A stretch of 64,000 nt of DNA from contig NZ_WOEZ01000228.1 in assembly GCF_013177735.1 (NCBI RefSeq), positions 1 through 64,000 of the forward strand, given 5' to 3'. Position numbers and translations under genes: made by a program. Of the stretch, positions 8,469-16,818 are shown piece by piece. This DNA comes from Paraburkholderia elongata (GTDB lineage Bacteria; Pseudomonadota; Gammaproteobacteria; Burkholderiales; Burkholderiaceae). Positions within the stretch are counted from its first letter, which is position 1. Each line of letters begins with the position of its first letter. The notes under the pieces were generated by a model. It was not told where the DNA came from. It made no database searches and saw only the letters and a program-made list of their open reading frames with translations.

Positions 8469-8931
8469 TTGCCAGAATAGCCAGAGCCCCGTTAATACGA
8501 GGGGTTCGGCCCGTCAGGTAGCTTCGGTGGGGATGATTGAACTGCCGCTTCTGCGGCCAGCAGACAGATAAAGGTGAGCGAGTACAACGGTGTAAAACGA
8601 CCAAAGTGCCGGGGTTCGCAAATGGGGTTTGATGATATTTCAGTTAGCTTGTCCATCCTTCGCCGGCCACGAAGCGGCTTCGCCAGCGGAAAAATCTTCG
8701 GACAGAGCGATGCCCCGGAAGTCCATGACTCACGGGGCATCTCAGGGAATCAAACCGTGCCCATCAACCCGTTAAGTGAAGGGCTGGGCCTCGCGACACG
8801 TGCTTTTTTGTCGTCCGGCGGGGGCATGCCGGAGCGGTTTGGTGATTAGGTACTTGGGCCCTTTGCCGGCTTATGGCCCTGCCGGCGTGCCAGCTTCGGT
8901 AACCAACCGCCCGCACCGCCTCCCAAAGGCA
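8469..8931. other. Gene-free stretch between the Fic promoter and the DoxX gene
   Basis: About 460 bases without a convincing gene. Short overlapping frames exist on both strands but show no family resemblance. An inverted repeat with 8-base arms (GATGCCCC at 8709-8716, GGGGCATC at 8734-8741) is present. The stretch could be the remains of inserted DNA, but no transposase or integrase fragment is recognisable. Confidence 0.5.
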
Positions 8932-9348
8932 TCAGGCGGCCACTGCGCGCGGCGCCTTCGCACCGCTCAGCGCCAGCGCGCCGCCGCCGAGCAGCGACTG
9001 CACCGCCAAGGTCACCGCCCAGAAGGCCGGATATTCCCAGCCGCCGTTCGGCGACGCGAAGCCCCAGCCATTGTGCAGATGCGCCGACATGGCGCCGAGC
9101 ATGAACGGCAGCAGCACCAGCGCGACCCAGCGGACCTGCACGCCGAGCAGCAGCGCGATACCACCGATCAGTTCGACGAACGCCGTCACATAACCGAGCC
9201 ACCCCGGCAAGCCGAGCGAAACGAAAAACTGCGCCGTTCCCGGCAGCGTAAAAACAAAAATCTTCTGCAAGCTGTGTGCGAGATATAGAACGCCCAGGGC
9301 CAGACGAAGGATCAAGGCGGCCAGATCGGCGGAGCGGTTCGAGTTCAT
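8932..9348 (-). CDS. DoxX-family membrane protein
   Basis: A 138-residue protein with four predicted membrane helices (LALGVLYLAHSLQKIFVF, AFVELIGGIALLLGV, VALVLLPFMLGAMSAHL, AFWAVTLAVQSLLGGGALAL). The order and the HxxxKI and E-L-x-GG signatures fit the DoxX/DoxD-like family, small inner-membrane proteins often linked to redox or thiol stress. The start at MNSNRSADL has an AAGGA ribosome site upstream. It stands alone between the Fic locus and cobQ, and no specific role can be read from context. Confidence 0.85.
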   Translation of the reverse strand: MNSNRSADLAALILRLALGVLYLAHSLQKIFVFTLPGTAQFFVSLGLPGWLGYVTAFVELIGGIALLLGVQVRWVALVLLPFMLGAMSAHLHNGWGFASPNGGWEYPAFWAVTLAVQSLLGGGALALSGAKAPRAVAA

Positions 9349-9489
9349 GACGAGTCCTTTACGAGAGAAACGGCCCGCGTCGGCCGTCGATGTCAAGACT
9401 GTATTCGAACCATATGAGACGAAAAACCGCTTATTAGGCTTTGATTATTTCCCAAAAGGATTTAATCCCTACCATCCGATTGATCTTCA

Positions 9490-11013
9490 TCACCCGATCA
9501 CAGCAAAAAGCTTGGACAGATCGAGGTGTTCGGCAAGCGTGTCGGCCAGACGATCCAGCGAAGCCTCACGCAACGCCGGGTAGTCGATTTTCTCGGCGTC
9601 GCTTAAGCCCGCCCACGCGAGCAGTGCGGCGCATGCGGCCGGCGTGTCGAACAGGCCGTGCACGTAAGTGGCGAGGATCTGGCCATCGGCCGAGATCGCG
9701 CCGTCGGGATGAGCGTCTTGCGCTCCGCCCAATTGCAGCGCGGGCGAGCTCAGCGCCGGACCTTGCGTCTCGCCCATGTGAATCTCGTACCCGGCGACCT
9801 CGGGCGAACCGGGCAATGCGAGTCGCCCTGTCACGTTCTTAAGCGTTTTTTCGCGCGTCAGCACCGTCGAGTAATCGAGCCAACCGAGGCCCGCGCTCGT
9901 TCCGGGCGCGCCTTCCACGCCGTGCGGATCGGCCACTTCGCGTCCGAGCATCTGCATGCCGCCGCAAATCCCGATGACGCGCCCGCCGTAGCGTAAATGC
10001 CGTTGCAGCACCGCGTCCCAGCCTTGCGCACGCAGAAAGGCCAGATCGCCCGGCACATTCTTGGAGCCCGGCAGGATGATCAGATCGGCGGGCGGAGGCG
10101 GCGTGCCGCTTCGCACGTAATGAAAATCGACCTGCGGATGCGCGCGCAGTGCGTCAAAATCGGTGTGATTGCTAATGTGCGGCAGCACCGGCACGACCAC
10201 CCGCAACATCCGGCCCATATCGCTGCTTTGGCTGCTTTGCGCGGCCCGCAGTTCGGGCGGCAACATGTCTTCGGCGTCGAGCGTCAGACCGTGCAGGTAG
10301 GGCACCACGCCGAGCACTGGCTTGCCGGTCTTCGCTTCGAGCCAATCGAGCCCGGGCTTGAGCAAACTGACGTCGCCGCGAAAACGGTTGATGATGAAGC
10401 CGCGCACGCGCGCCTGCTCGCTTTCCGATAGACACGCGAGCGTACCGGTCAGATGCGCGAACACCCCACCGCGGTCGATGTCGGCCACCAGCACGACCGG
10501 ACAGTCGACCGCTTCGGCGAAACCCATGTTGGCGATATCGCGGTCGCGCAGATTGATTTCGGCAGGACTGCCCGCGCCTTCGACAAAAATCGTGTCGTAC
10601 GCCGCTCGCAGACGCGCATACGATTCCAACACTGCCTCGAAGGCGACCGGCTTGTAGTCGTGATACGCGCGCGCATCGAGATTCATGCGCGCCTTGCCGT
10701 GGATGATCACTTGCGCGCCGCGGTCGCTCGTCGGCTTGAGCAGCACGGGGTTCAGATCGGTGTGCGCGGCGATGCCCGCGGCCACCGCCTGCAAGGCCTG
10801 TGCGCGGCCGATCTCGCCGCCGTCGACCGTCACCGCGCTATTGAGCGCCATGTTCTGCGGCTTGAACGGCGCGACCCGCACGCCCGCGCGGCGCGCCAGC
10901 CGGCACAAACCCGCGACGAGCGTGCTCTTGCCCGCATCGGACGTGGTGCCCTGAATCATCAGCGTGCCGCGCGGCACAGGTACAGCGTCATGCGGGTTCG
11001 AAGTGGTAGTCAC
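9490..11013 (-). CDS. cobQ: Cobyric acid synthase (glutamine-hydrolysing)
   Basis: A 507-residue enzyme that amidates side chains b, d, e and g of adenosylcobyrinic a,c-diamide, using glutamine and ATP. The N-terminal dethiobiotin-synthetase-like domain has the P-loop IQGTTSDAGKSTLVAGL at about residues 20-36 and FKPQNMALNS. The C-terminal class I amidotransferase-like domain has the nucleophile loop VIGICGGMQMLG and the histidine motif YVHGLFD. The GTG start at 11013 is the best fit; a start at the ATG of MIQGTTSDAG is less likely because it would remove residues just before the P-loop. It is divergent from cobU across a 113-base gap. Confidence 0.95.
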   Translation of the reverse strand: MTTTSNPHDAVPVPRGTLMIQGTTSDAGKSTLVAGLCRLARRAGVRVAPFKPQNMALNSAVTVDGGEIGRAQALQAVAAGIAAHTDLNPVLLKPTSDRGAQVIIHGKARMNLDARAYHDYKPVAFEAVLESYARLRAAYDTIFVEGAGSPAEINLRDRDIANMGFAEAVDCPVVLVADIDRGGVFAHLTGTLACLSESEQARVRGFIINRFRGDVSLLKPGLDWLEAKTGKPVLGVVPYLHGLTLDAEDMLPPELRAAQSSQSSDMGRMLRVVVPVLPHISNHTDFDALRAHPQVDFHYVRSGTPPPPADLIILPGSKNVPGDLAFLRAQGWDAVLQRHLRYGGRVIGICGGMQMLGREVADPHGVEGAPGTSAGLGWLDYSTVLTREKTLKNVTGRLALPGSPEVAGYEIHMGETQGPALSSPALQLGGAQDAHPDGAISADGQILATYVHGLFDTPAACAALLAWAGLSDAEKIDYPALREASLDRLADTLAEHLDLSKLFAVIG

Positions 11014-11126
11014 GGAATGTCGGGTTCGGCGGTGAATAGACGATGAACGCGGGCAATAAACACCGGCAATAAACGCGGCATTATCCCATCGTGCCGGCAC
11101 CTGCTGCACGCCGGTACAATCACGCG

Positions 11127-11681
11127 ATGATTCCCCGCGACCTCACCTTCGTTCTCGGCGGCGCCCGTTCGGGCAAGAGCGTGCACGCCGAACAACTGGC
11201 GGACAACAGCGCCCTCCCCGTCACATACGTCGCCACCGCGCGCGTGGCTGACGACGCCGAATTCAGCGCGCGCATCGCGCATCATCGCGAGCGGCGTCCG
11301 ACGCATTGGGCCTTGTACGAAGCGGGCGTCGATCTCGCCGGCGCCGTGACGCAAATCGACGCGCCCGGCCACTGCATTCTGATCGACTGCCTGACACTGT
11401 GGCTCGCAAACTTGCTGTGCCCGCCCGACGGCGACAGCTTGCCGGTCAATCAATATCACGCACACTTTGCTGCGCTGGAAGCGGCGCTCATCAACGCCAA
11501 AGGCAAGATCATCGTGGTCAGCAATGAAATCGGCTTGGGTGTGGTGCCGCTCGGCGCGGCAACGCGCCTCTATGTCGACGAACTCGGGCGGCTCAATCAG
11601 CGCATCGCCGCGCTGAGCACTCAGGTCACGATGATGGTCGCGGGCTTGCCGCTCGCTTTGAAAACAGCGGGCAGCACGTGA
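11127..11681 (+). CDS. cobU: Adenosylcobinamide kinase / adenosylcobinamide-phosphate guanylyltransferase
   Basis: A 184-residue bifunctional enzyme (also called CobP) that phosphorylates adenosylcobinamide and transfers GMP to form AdoCbi-GDP. The P-loop is at residues of about 7-15 (LGGARSGKSVHAEQL), and the histidine that takes GMP lies in RIAHHRERRP. The Walker-B-like CILIDCLTLWLANLL and ISNEIG-type segment (VSNEIGLGVVP) are clear. Its TGA overlaps the ATG of cbiB. It is the first gene of a four-gene plus-strand run, cobU-cbiB-cobD-btuF. Confidence 0.95.
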   Translation: MIPRDLTFVLGGARSGKSVHAEQLADNSALPVTYVATARVADDAEFSARIAHHRERRPTHWALYEAGVDLAGAVTQIDAPGHCILIDCLTLWLANLLCPPDGDSLPVNQYHAHFAALEAALINAKGKIIVVSNEIGLGVVPLGAATRLYVDELGRLNQRIAALSTQVTMMVAGLPLALKTAGST

Positions 11682-12616
11682 TGCTGTCGCTTCCTCTGAT
11701 CGTTACGCTGGCAACGGCGGGCGTCGCCATCGACCGTTGGCTCGGTGAGCCGCGCACCGCGCATCCGCTGGTCGGCTTCGGCAAATGGGCGCTGCGTCTC
11801 GAAGCGCGCTACAACACCGGCCGGCGCTTGCGGCTCAAGGGGCTGCTCGCGTGGTCGCTGGCGGTCATGCCGCCGGTGCTGATCGCCTGGTGGCTCGTCT
11901 CCGTGCTGCCGTTTTTTGCAGCCTGCGCGGTACACGTCGTGTTGCTATGGTTCGCGCTCGGCGCACGCAGTCTTCACGATCACATTGCGCCGATCGCAGA
12001 GGCATTGGCGCGGCGCGATCTGGCGCAAGCGCGTCTGTTGACCTCGCGCATCGTGTCGCGCGAAACCACTCACGCCGACGAAGCGGCGCTGTCGCGCGCC
12101 GCCGTCGAATCGGCGCTCGAAAACGGCAACGACGCGATCTTCGGCGCACTGTTCTGGTTCGCGATCGCGGGCGGTCCGGGCGCACTGGGGTTCCGTCTGG
12201 CCAACACGCTCGATGCGATGTGGGGCTACCGCACGCCACGCTATTTGCGCTTCGGCTGGGCCGCCGCGCGCATCGACGATGTACTCAACTGGATTCCCGC
12301 GCGCCTCACAGCAGCGAGCTATGCCTTGCTCGGCGACACACGCACGGCGCTGCGTTGCTGGCACGAACAGGCGCCGCGTTGGGACAGTCCGAACGCCGGG
12401 CCGGTCATGGCGTCGGGCGCGGGCAGTCTGAACGTGCTGATCGGCGGTCCCGCGGTGTATCACGGTGCGCTTGAACACAGACCGACGTTAGGTTTCGGCC
12501 ACCCCGCGAAGGCCACGCATGTTACGGCGGCGTTGATGCTGGTTGAACGGACGATCATTCTCTGGCTCGCGGTAATGATCGTGCTGGCGTTGCTGAGTGT
12601 GCCCTTTCATGGTTGA
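11681..12616 (+). CDS. cbiB: Adenosylcobinamide-phosphate synthase
   Basis: A 311-residue inner-membrane enzyme (CbiB; CobD in Pseudomonas naming) that attaches (R)-1-aminopropan-2-ol phosphate to adenosylcobyric acid. The opening IDRWLGEPRTAHPLVGFG is a strong family mark, as are SRIVSRET and ENGNDAIFGALFWFAIAGGPGAL. Several hydrophobic helices span the protein, and the C-terminus ends in a membrane helix (IILWLAVMIVLALL). The start overlaps the cobU stop by one base, and the stop overlaps the cobD start, so translation is probably coupled. Confidence 0.95.
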   Translation: MLSLPLIVTLATAGVAIDRWLGEPRTAHPLVGFGKWALRLEARYNTGRRLRLKGLLAWSLAVMPPVLIAWWLVSVLPFFAACAVHVVLLWFALGARSLHDHIAPIAEALARRDLAQARLLTSRIVSRETTHADEAALSRAAVESALENGNDAIFGALFWFAIAGGPGALGFRLANTLDAMWGYRTPRYLRFGWAAARIDDVLNWIPARLTAASYALLGDTRTALRCWHEQAPRWDSPNAGPVMASGAGSLNVLIGGPAVYHGALEHRPTLGFGHPAKATHVTAALMLVERTIILWLAVMIVLALLSVPFHG

Positions 12617-13646
12617 TCGAATGACTGGTCACAAAGCTGATACCAGCGCCCCGCTCGACACCGTGGTCCACGGCGGCAATTTGCACGAAGCAGCAAAACG
12701 TTACGGCATTCCGTACGCGCGATGGCTCGACTTGTCGACGGGTATCAATCCGCACGGCTATCCGGTGCCGCCGGTTCCCGCCGATGCCTGGCGCCGCCTG
12801 CCGGACGAAGGCGACGGTTTTGCCGCCTGCGCCGCGCGTTACTATGGCGCGCCCGATGCTGCGCATGTGCTCCCCGTAGCAGGAAGCCAGGCGGCGATTC
12901 GCGCGCTGCCCTCGCTGCTGCCACGTGGCCAGGTTGGCATCGCTCCGCTCACGTACAGCGAATATGCGCCCGCATTCGAGCGGGCAGGACACGAAGTCGT
13001 GCCACTGGAAGTATCCTGGGACACCTTGCCCGACGCGCTCACACATGCGGTCGTCGCGAATCCTAACAATCCGACCGCGGAGCATCTGGGCGCCGGGAAG
13101 CTGCTGCACTGGCATGCGCAACTCGCCGCGCGCGGCGGCACGCTGCTGATCGACGAGGCGTTCGCCGATACGATGCCTTCGGCGTCGCTCGCGGCAACCA
13201 CCCATCGCGATGGGTTGATCGTGTTACGTTCACCGGGGAAATTCTTTGGACTCGCCGGTGTCCGCGCGGGTTTCGTACTCGGTGCGCCGGCTTTGCTCGA
13301 CGTATTGCGTCGTACGCTCGGGGCGTGGACGGTCAGCGGCCCGGCTCGGCACGCCGTCAAAACCGCGTTCGAAGACGAATTGTGGCAACAGCAGATGCGG
13401 ACGCGGCTCGAAGCCGAAAGTGCCCGTCTGGTGAGTCTGTTGCATGCACACGGTTTCGCCACACACAGCACGCCGCTCTTCGCGTGGACCGACGACGTAC
13501 GCGCCGCCGCTCTGCATGAAGCATTGGCACGACGTGGCGTGTGGACGCGCCTCTTCACGGCATCGGGCAGTGTGCGTTTCGGGCTGCCTGCGAGCGATGT
13601 GGAATGGACACGCTTCGAAGAGAATTTGCGCGAGGCTGTTCGATGA
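12609..13646 (+). CDS. cobD: Threonine-phosphate decarboxylase, PLP-dependent
   Basis: A 345-residue fold-type I PLP enzyme (CobD in Salmonella, CobC in Pseudomonas) that makes (R)-1-aminopropan-2-ol phosphate from L-threonine phosphate, the substrate CbiB needs. The N-terminal HGGNLHEAAKRYGIP and LDLSTGINPHGYP are characteristic. NPNNPT and the PLP-lysine region SPGKFFGLAGVRAGF are present. The ATG used overlaps the cbiB end by 8 bases; an ATG 12 bases further on (MTGHKAD) is an alternative. Its TGA overlaps the btuF ATG (ATGA). Confidence 0.92.
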   Translation: MVDRMTGHKADTSAPLDTVVHGGNLHEAAKRYGIPYARWLDLSTGINPHGYPVPPVPADAWRRLPDEGDGFAACAARYYGAPDAAHVLPVAGSQAAIRALPSLLPRGQVGIAPLTYSEYAPAFERAGHEVVPLEVSWDTLPDALTHAVVANPNNPTAEHLGAGKLLHWHAQLAARGGTLLIDEAFADTMPSASLAATTHRDGLIVLRSPGKFFGLAGVRAGFVLGAPALLDVLRRTLGAWTVSGPARHAVKTAFEDELWQQQMRTRLEAESARLVSLLHAHGFATHSTPLFAWTDDVRAAALHEALARRGVWTRLFTASGSVRFGLPASDVEWTRFEENLREAVR

Positions 13647-14566
13647 TTCGACGCTCACGCTTCGCCGTCGCCATCGCCATCGCCGCGGCGCTTTTCGCGA
13701 GCACGCTGCACGCGCACGCCGCAATCACCGTCACCGACGACACCGGTGCAACGGTCACCTTGGCTGCGCCCGCACAGCGCGTCATCAGTCTCGCGCCGCA
13801 TGTCACCGAGCTGCTGTATGCGGCGGGCGGTGGCGCGAAACTCGTCGGCGCCGTGTCCTACAGCGACTACCCGCCTGAGGCGAAGCAACTGCCGCGTGTC
13901 GGCGACAACAAGGCGCTCGACCTCGAACGGATCGTCGCGTTGAAGCCCGATCTGATCGTCGTATGGCGGCATGGCAATGCGCAGCGTCAACTTGATCGCC
14001 TTCGTGAGATGCATGTGCCGCTGTTCTTCAGCGAGCCGCATCATCTCGACGACGTTGCCGTGTCGCTGACGAAGTTCGGGCAATTGCTCGGCACCTCACC
14101 GACCGCCGATGCAAGCGCGGCGGCATACCGTCAGGACATCGCACGATTGCGCACGCAGTACGCTAGCCGGCCGCCTGTCAGCGTGTTCTATCAGGTGTGG
14201 GATCAACCATTGATGACGCTCAACGGCGAACATATGGTCAGCGACGTGATTGCGTTATGCGGCGGCCGCAATGTGTTTGCGAAACTCGAGCCGTTGGTGC
14301 CGACCGTCTCGACTGAAGCGGTGCTCGCAGCGAATCCGGAAGCGGTCTTCACCGCCGCGCCCGGTGCGACCAAACCGGACACGACCCTGCCGCAACTCGA
14401 CACATGGCGTGCATGGCCGAGTCTGAAGGCGGTGGCGAACAACAATCTGTTCGCCATCGACGGCGATCTGATCAACCGGCCGGCGCCGCGTATTGCACAA
14501 GGGGCGAAGCAAATGTGCGAAGACCTCGACTTGGCGCGCTCGCGGAGGAAGAGCGGCACGCAGTGA
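13643..14566 (+). CDS. btuF: Periplasmic cobalamin-binding protein (BtuF-like)
   Basis: A 307-residue binding protein of the helical-backbone type used by cobalamin and siderophore ABC importers. The signal peptide ends LHAHA, followed by ITVTDDTGATVTL and RVISLAPHVTELLYAAG, typical of BtuF/FecB. Ligand-side motifs include SYSDYPPEAKQLPRVGDN and the ALKPDLIVVW turn. The partner permease and ATPase (btuC, btuD) lie 4-5 kb away on the opposite strand, across the second Fic-like gene. Cobalamin as ligand is inferred from the surrounding locus. Confidence 0.88.
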   Translation: MIRRSRFAVAIAIAAALFASTLHAHAAITVTDDTGATVTLAAPAQRVISLAPHVTELLYAAGGGAKLVGAVSYSDYPPEAKQLPRVGDNKALDLERIVALKPDLIVVWRHGNAQRQLDRLREMHVPLFFSEPHHLDDVAVSLTKFGQLLGTSPTADASAAAYRQDIARLRTQYASRPPVSVFYQVWDQPLMTLNGEHMVSDVIALCGGRNVFAKLEPLVPTVSTEAVLAANPEAVFTAAPGATKPDTTLPQLDTWRAWPSLKAVANNNLFAIDGDLINRPAPRIAQGAKQMCEDLDLARSRRKSGTQ

Positions 14567-14602
14567 TGCGGCCGCGAAGGGCGTGAAGCAGGAAGTGCCG
14601 CG

Positions 14603-16018
14603 TTAGCGCGAAACGGCGTCTGCCCGCTTGAACGGCCAGCGCTCGAATTCGGAAAGCCGCAACCGGTAACGCGCGACATTGCCGAGATAGAGTTGATCGA
14701 GATCGGACTGGATTGCATCGACGAACGAAGATACATCCGCCGTGTCCACCCGATCCTGTGCGAGCGTTTCGATCTCGCCGCGCGTGCCAGCAAGGCCGCC
14801 GCGAATCACCTCCTGCACCACATCTATCAACGCATTGCGATACTTGAGGCGAAACGCGTCCGGCTCGCCGATCGATTGTCGAATCGCCAGATAACGCTGA
14901 CACGAGCGCTCGTACGCCCAGATAAAAACATCGCGCAACAACTCGACGCGATTGGCCTCGTACACACCGAGCGTGCCGTCGACGTAGGCCTTTTCGGGAA
15001 CGTCGATGAACGACAGCGGACACAGATTCTGCCGGATCAGCGGGATATTCGCGGTCAGACGCGAGACCCGTTTGTTGACGTCTTCGAACGGCTGCAGATA
15101 CGGCAGGTGCACCATGCCGAAGAAAGCCTGCTCGAAGGGGTCGTCGATTTGGGCGGCCTTGTTCAACACCGCCTCGAAGCATTCCGCGATCTGCTGCGGC
15201 ACGGCGAGCGGAAAAAATACGGTGCCGCTGATCTCCACTTCGCGCGCACGCAAACGGCCGCTGGCAAACGGGTCGGACATCAGGTTGTCGGAGAGAATCG
15301 CGTGAAGGTTCAGTACGGTGAATCGATTGAAGCCCACTTCGTCCGCACTCTCGACGATCATTTCGATCGCGGCCTTGTGGTTCAGGATCATCTGCGTTTC
15401 CTGGGCGTCCTTGCCTTCCGCAATGTGCCCTTGCTCGATCAGCCGTACGGTGTCGAGCCGCGTGTAGGTATTACCCTCGAGCCGCGACGATGCCCACGAC
15501 AGATCGATCAGAAGCCGACTCATGATGTCGCGCGCGTACGTGCCGGCCGGCCGCACATCCGCCGACGTGCGGCCCCACTCATGCAGGCGTGCACGCTGCG
15601 CTTGCGATAAATACGCGTCCTGGTTCGGACGATAGCGTTCGAGAAACGCGCGGTTATAGCCGACCGGCCGGCGCTCATGCAGCGGCCTGTTCACTTCCGC
15701 GCGCACCTCGAGACCCGCACTCGACACGGGCACGTAGGCTTCACCGGTAGTGCTTGCGCCGGTAACAACCTGAGCCGGGAAAACAGCCGCGCTGGAAGCG
15801 GCAGCCTGCTTGTAGGCCACTGCCCGGCCGGCACCTTCCGAGATGATCCGGCCAGCTTCGAGCAACACGTCGAGACGACGTTGCAGCGTGCGGCGCTGCA
15901 TAGGATGGCGGCGCGCGGCAAGTGCCGTGGCAAGCGCGCGAACGCTCCGCCCCTCAGCGCTTGCAGCGATGAGTTGCTCGATCAGATCCAATTCCTGCTT
16001 GATGCCGCTGCTGTTCAT
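14603..16018 (-). CDS. HTH-Fic family protein with degenerate catalytic motif
   Basis: A 471-residue protein. The ATG at 16018 was chosen over one 7 codons upstream because AGGGTGG lies 8 bases before it. Residues 10-68 form a winged helix (VRALATALAARRH, RTLQRRLDVLLEAGRI). The Fic core follows: an S-x-x-x-E-G inhibitory motif (SSRLEG, 177-182) and, where HPFxxGNGR is expected, QPFEDVNKR at 309-317. The catalytic histidine is Gln, and both glycines of the anion-binding loop are replaced. The same substitution seems common in one branch of Fic-annotated proteins, so this is probably a distinct non-AMPylating lineage rather than a decayed gene. Palindromes lie directly upstream, suggesting an autoregulatory DNA-binding protein. 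It sits inside the cobalamin locus without an obvious link to it. Confidence 0.8.
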   Translation of the reverse strand: MNSSGIKQELDLIEQLIAASAEGRSVRALATALAARRHPMQRRTLQRRLDVLLEAGRIISEGAGRAVAYKQAAASSAAVFPAQVVTGASTTGEAYVPVSSAGLEVRAEVNRPLHERRPVGYNRAFLERYRPNQDAYLSQAQRARLHEWGRTSADVRPAGTYARDIMSRLLIDLSWASSRLEGNTYTRLDTVRLIEQGHIAEGKDAQETQMILNHKAAIEMIVESADEVGFNRFTVLNLHAILSDNLMSDPFASGRLRAREVEISGTVFFPLAVPQQIAECFEAVLNKAAQIDDPFEQAFFGMVHLPYLQPFEDVNKRVSRLTANIPLIRQNLCPLSFIDVPEKAYVDGTLGVYEANRVELLRDVFIWAYERSCQRYLAIRQSIGEPDAFRLKYRNALIDVVQEVIRGGLAGTRGEIETLAQDRVDTADVSSFVDAIQSDLDQLYLGNVARYRLRLSEFERWPFKRADAVSR

Positions 16019-16040
16019 GCGCACCACCCTAGAGTACATG

Positions 16041-16174
16041 TGTCGCGATAAATCCTAATCGCGACACTTTCTCTTGGCATTGTGGCACAAATCGAGCTAA
16101 TCGCGCCACTCTTCAGGCTAAAAGTGGCGCGATTTAGGTTATCGCGACAAATTTTCCGAAAAAATGTCACGAAT
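16041..16174. promoter_or_regulatory. Cluster of three inverted repeats upstream of the HTH-Fic gene
   Basis: Palindrome 1 (16041-16066) has perfect 9-bp arms, TGTCGCGAT and ATCGCGACA. Palindrome 2 (16099-16134) has perfect 12-bp arms, AATCGCGCCACT and AGTGGCGCGATT. Palindrome 3 (16141-16174) is imperfect, ATCGCGACA with TGTCACGAAT. All share the half-site ATCGCG(A/C)CA. An extra partial site, TGTGGCACAAAT, lies at 16081-16092. The cluster begins 22 bases upstream of the chosen ATG and looks like an operator set for a dimeric regulator, probably the HTH-Fic protein itself. Confidence 0.8.
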
Positions 16175-16227
16175 AAGACCGAAACTGACGCAATTCGGGA
16201 GAGCGCGCAGGCACAAGCCCCATTCCC

Positions 16228-16818
16228 TCACACATTCCACCTCACCAACGACCACTGCTGCGCCTCCTCATCCCTGCGCAGCCAGACAATCCCGGTCATC
16301 TCCAACGACCAGCGCAGACAGCGTTCCAGCGGCACGTCCAGCACCAGCGAAGCGATCACCCGCATTACACCGGCATGCGTGACCACGTACGCCGGCGACA
16401 ACTCACGCGTCTGCGCGAACGCGTCGAACCACGCCCGCACCCGCGCGACGAATTGCGCGACGCTCTCGCCGCCATGCGCACACGCATGTTCGAAGTTGGC
16501 CGCCCAGTCGTCGAGCAACTCACGATCGATCGCGTCCCAGCGACGCTGCTCCCAATCGCCGAAGTTCATTTCCTTCAGACGATCGTCATGGCTAAGCGCA
16601 CAGCCGAAATCGTTCGCCATTGCGGCGGCGAGCGTCGAGCAACGCGTCAGCGGACTCGATATGAACACACGCGGCGCCGGCACCTGCAAAGTGGCGAGTT
16701 TCAGTGCAAGCGTGGTTGAAGATACTTCCGCATCTTCGACAAGCGCGACATCGCTGTGGCCGTAGCACACGCCAGCATCGAGCGCGACGGCGGGATGACG
16801 AATCAGGACGATATCCAT
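16228..16818 (-). CDS. cobC: Alpha-ribazole phosphatase-type histidine phosphatase
   Basis: A 196-residue histidine-phosphatase protein. The phosphate-binding catalytic motif is at residues 5-12 (LIRHPAVA, in the RHP variant). The second-half markers are SSPLTRCSTLA, the acid FGDWEQRRWDAI, and the second histidine in YVVTHAGVMRVIA. In this setting it should remove the 5' phosphate from alpha-ribazole phosphate or adenosylcobalamin phosphate. It is the last gene of the btuB-to-cobC operon; its ATG lies inside the end of cobS (16-base overlap). Confidence 0.9.
   Translation of the reverse strand: MDIVLIRHPAVALDAGVCYGHSDVALVEDAEVSSTTLALKLATLQVPAPRVFISSPLTRCSTLAAAMANDFGCALSHDDRLKEMNFGDWEQRRWDAIDRELLDDWAANFEHACAHGGESVAQFVARVRAWFDAFAQTRELSPAYVVTHAGVMRVIASLVLDVPLERCLRWSLEMTGIVWLRRDEEAQQWSLVRWNV

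Noticed and set aside
8574..8849. A 91-codon open frame downstream of the Fic promoter
   Set aside because: It overlaps frames on the other strand, has no ribosome site or family resemblance, and was left as non-coding.
11014..11126. Second cobalamin riboswitch between cobQ and cobU
   Set aside because: The gap is only 113 bases and lacks the B12 box and the GCCACTG block on both strands.
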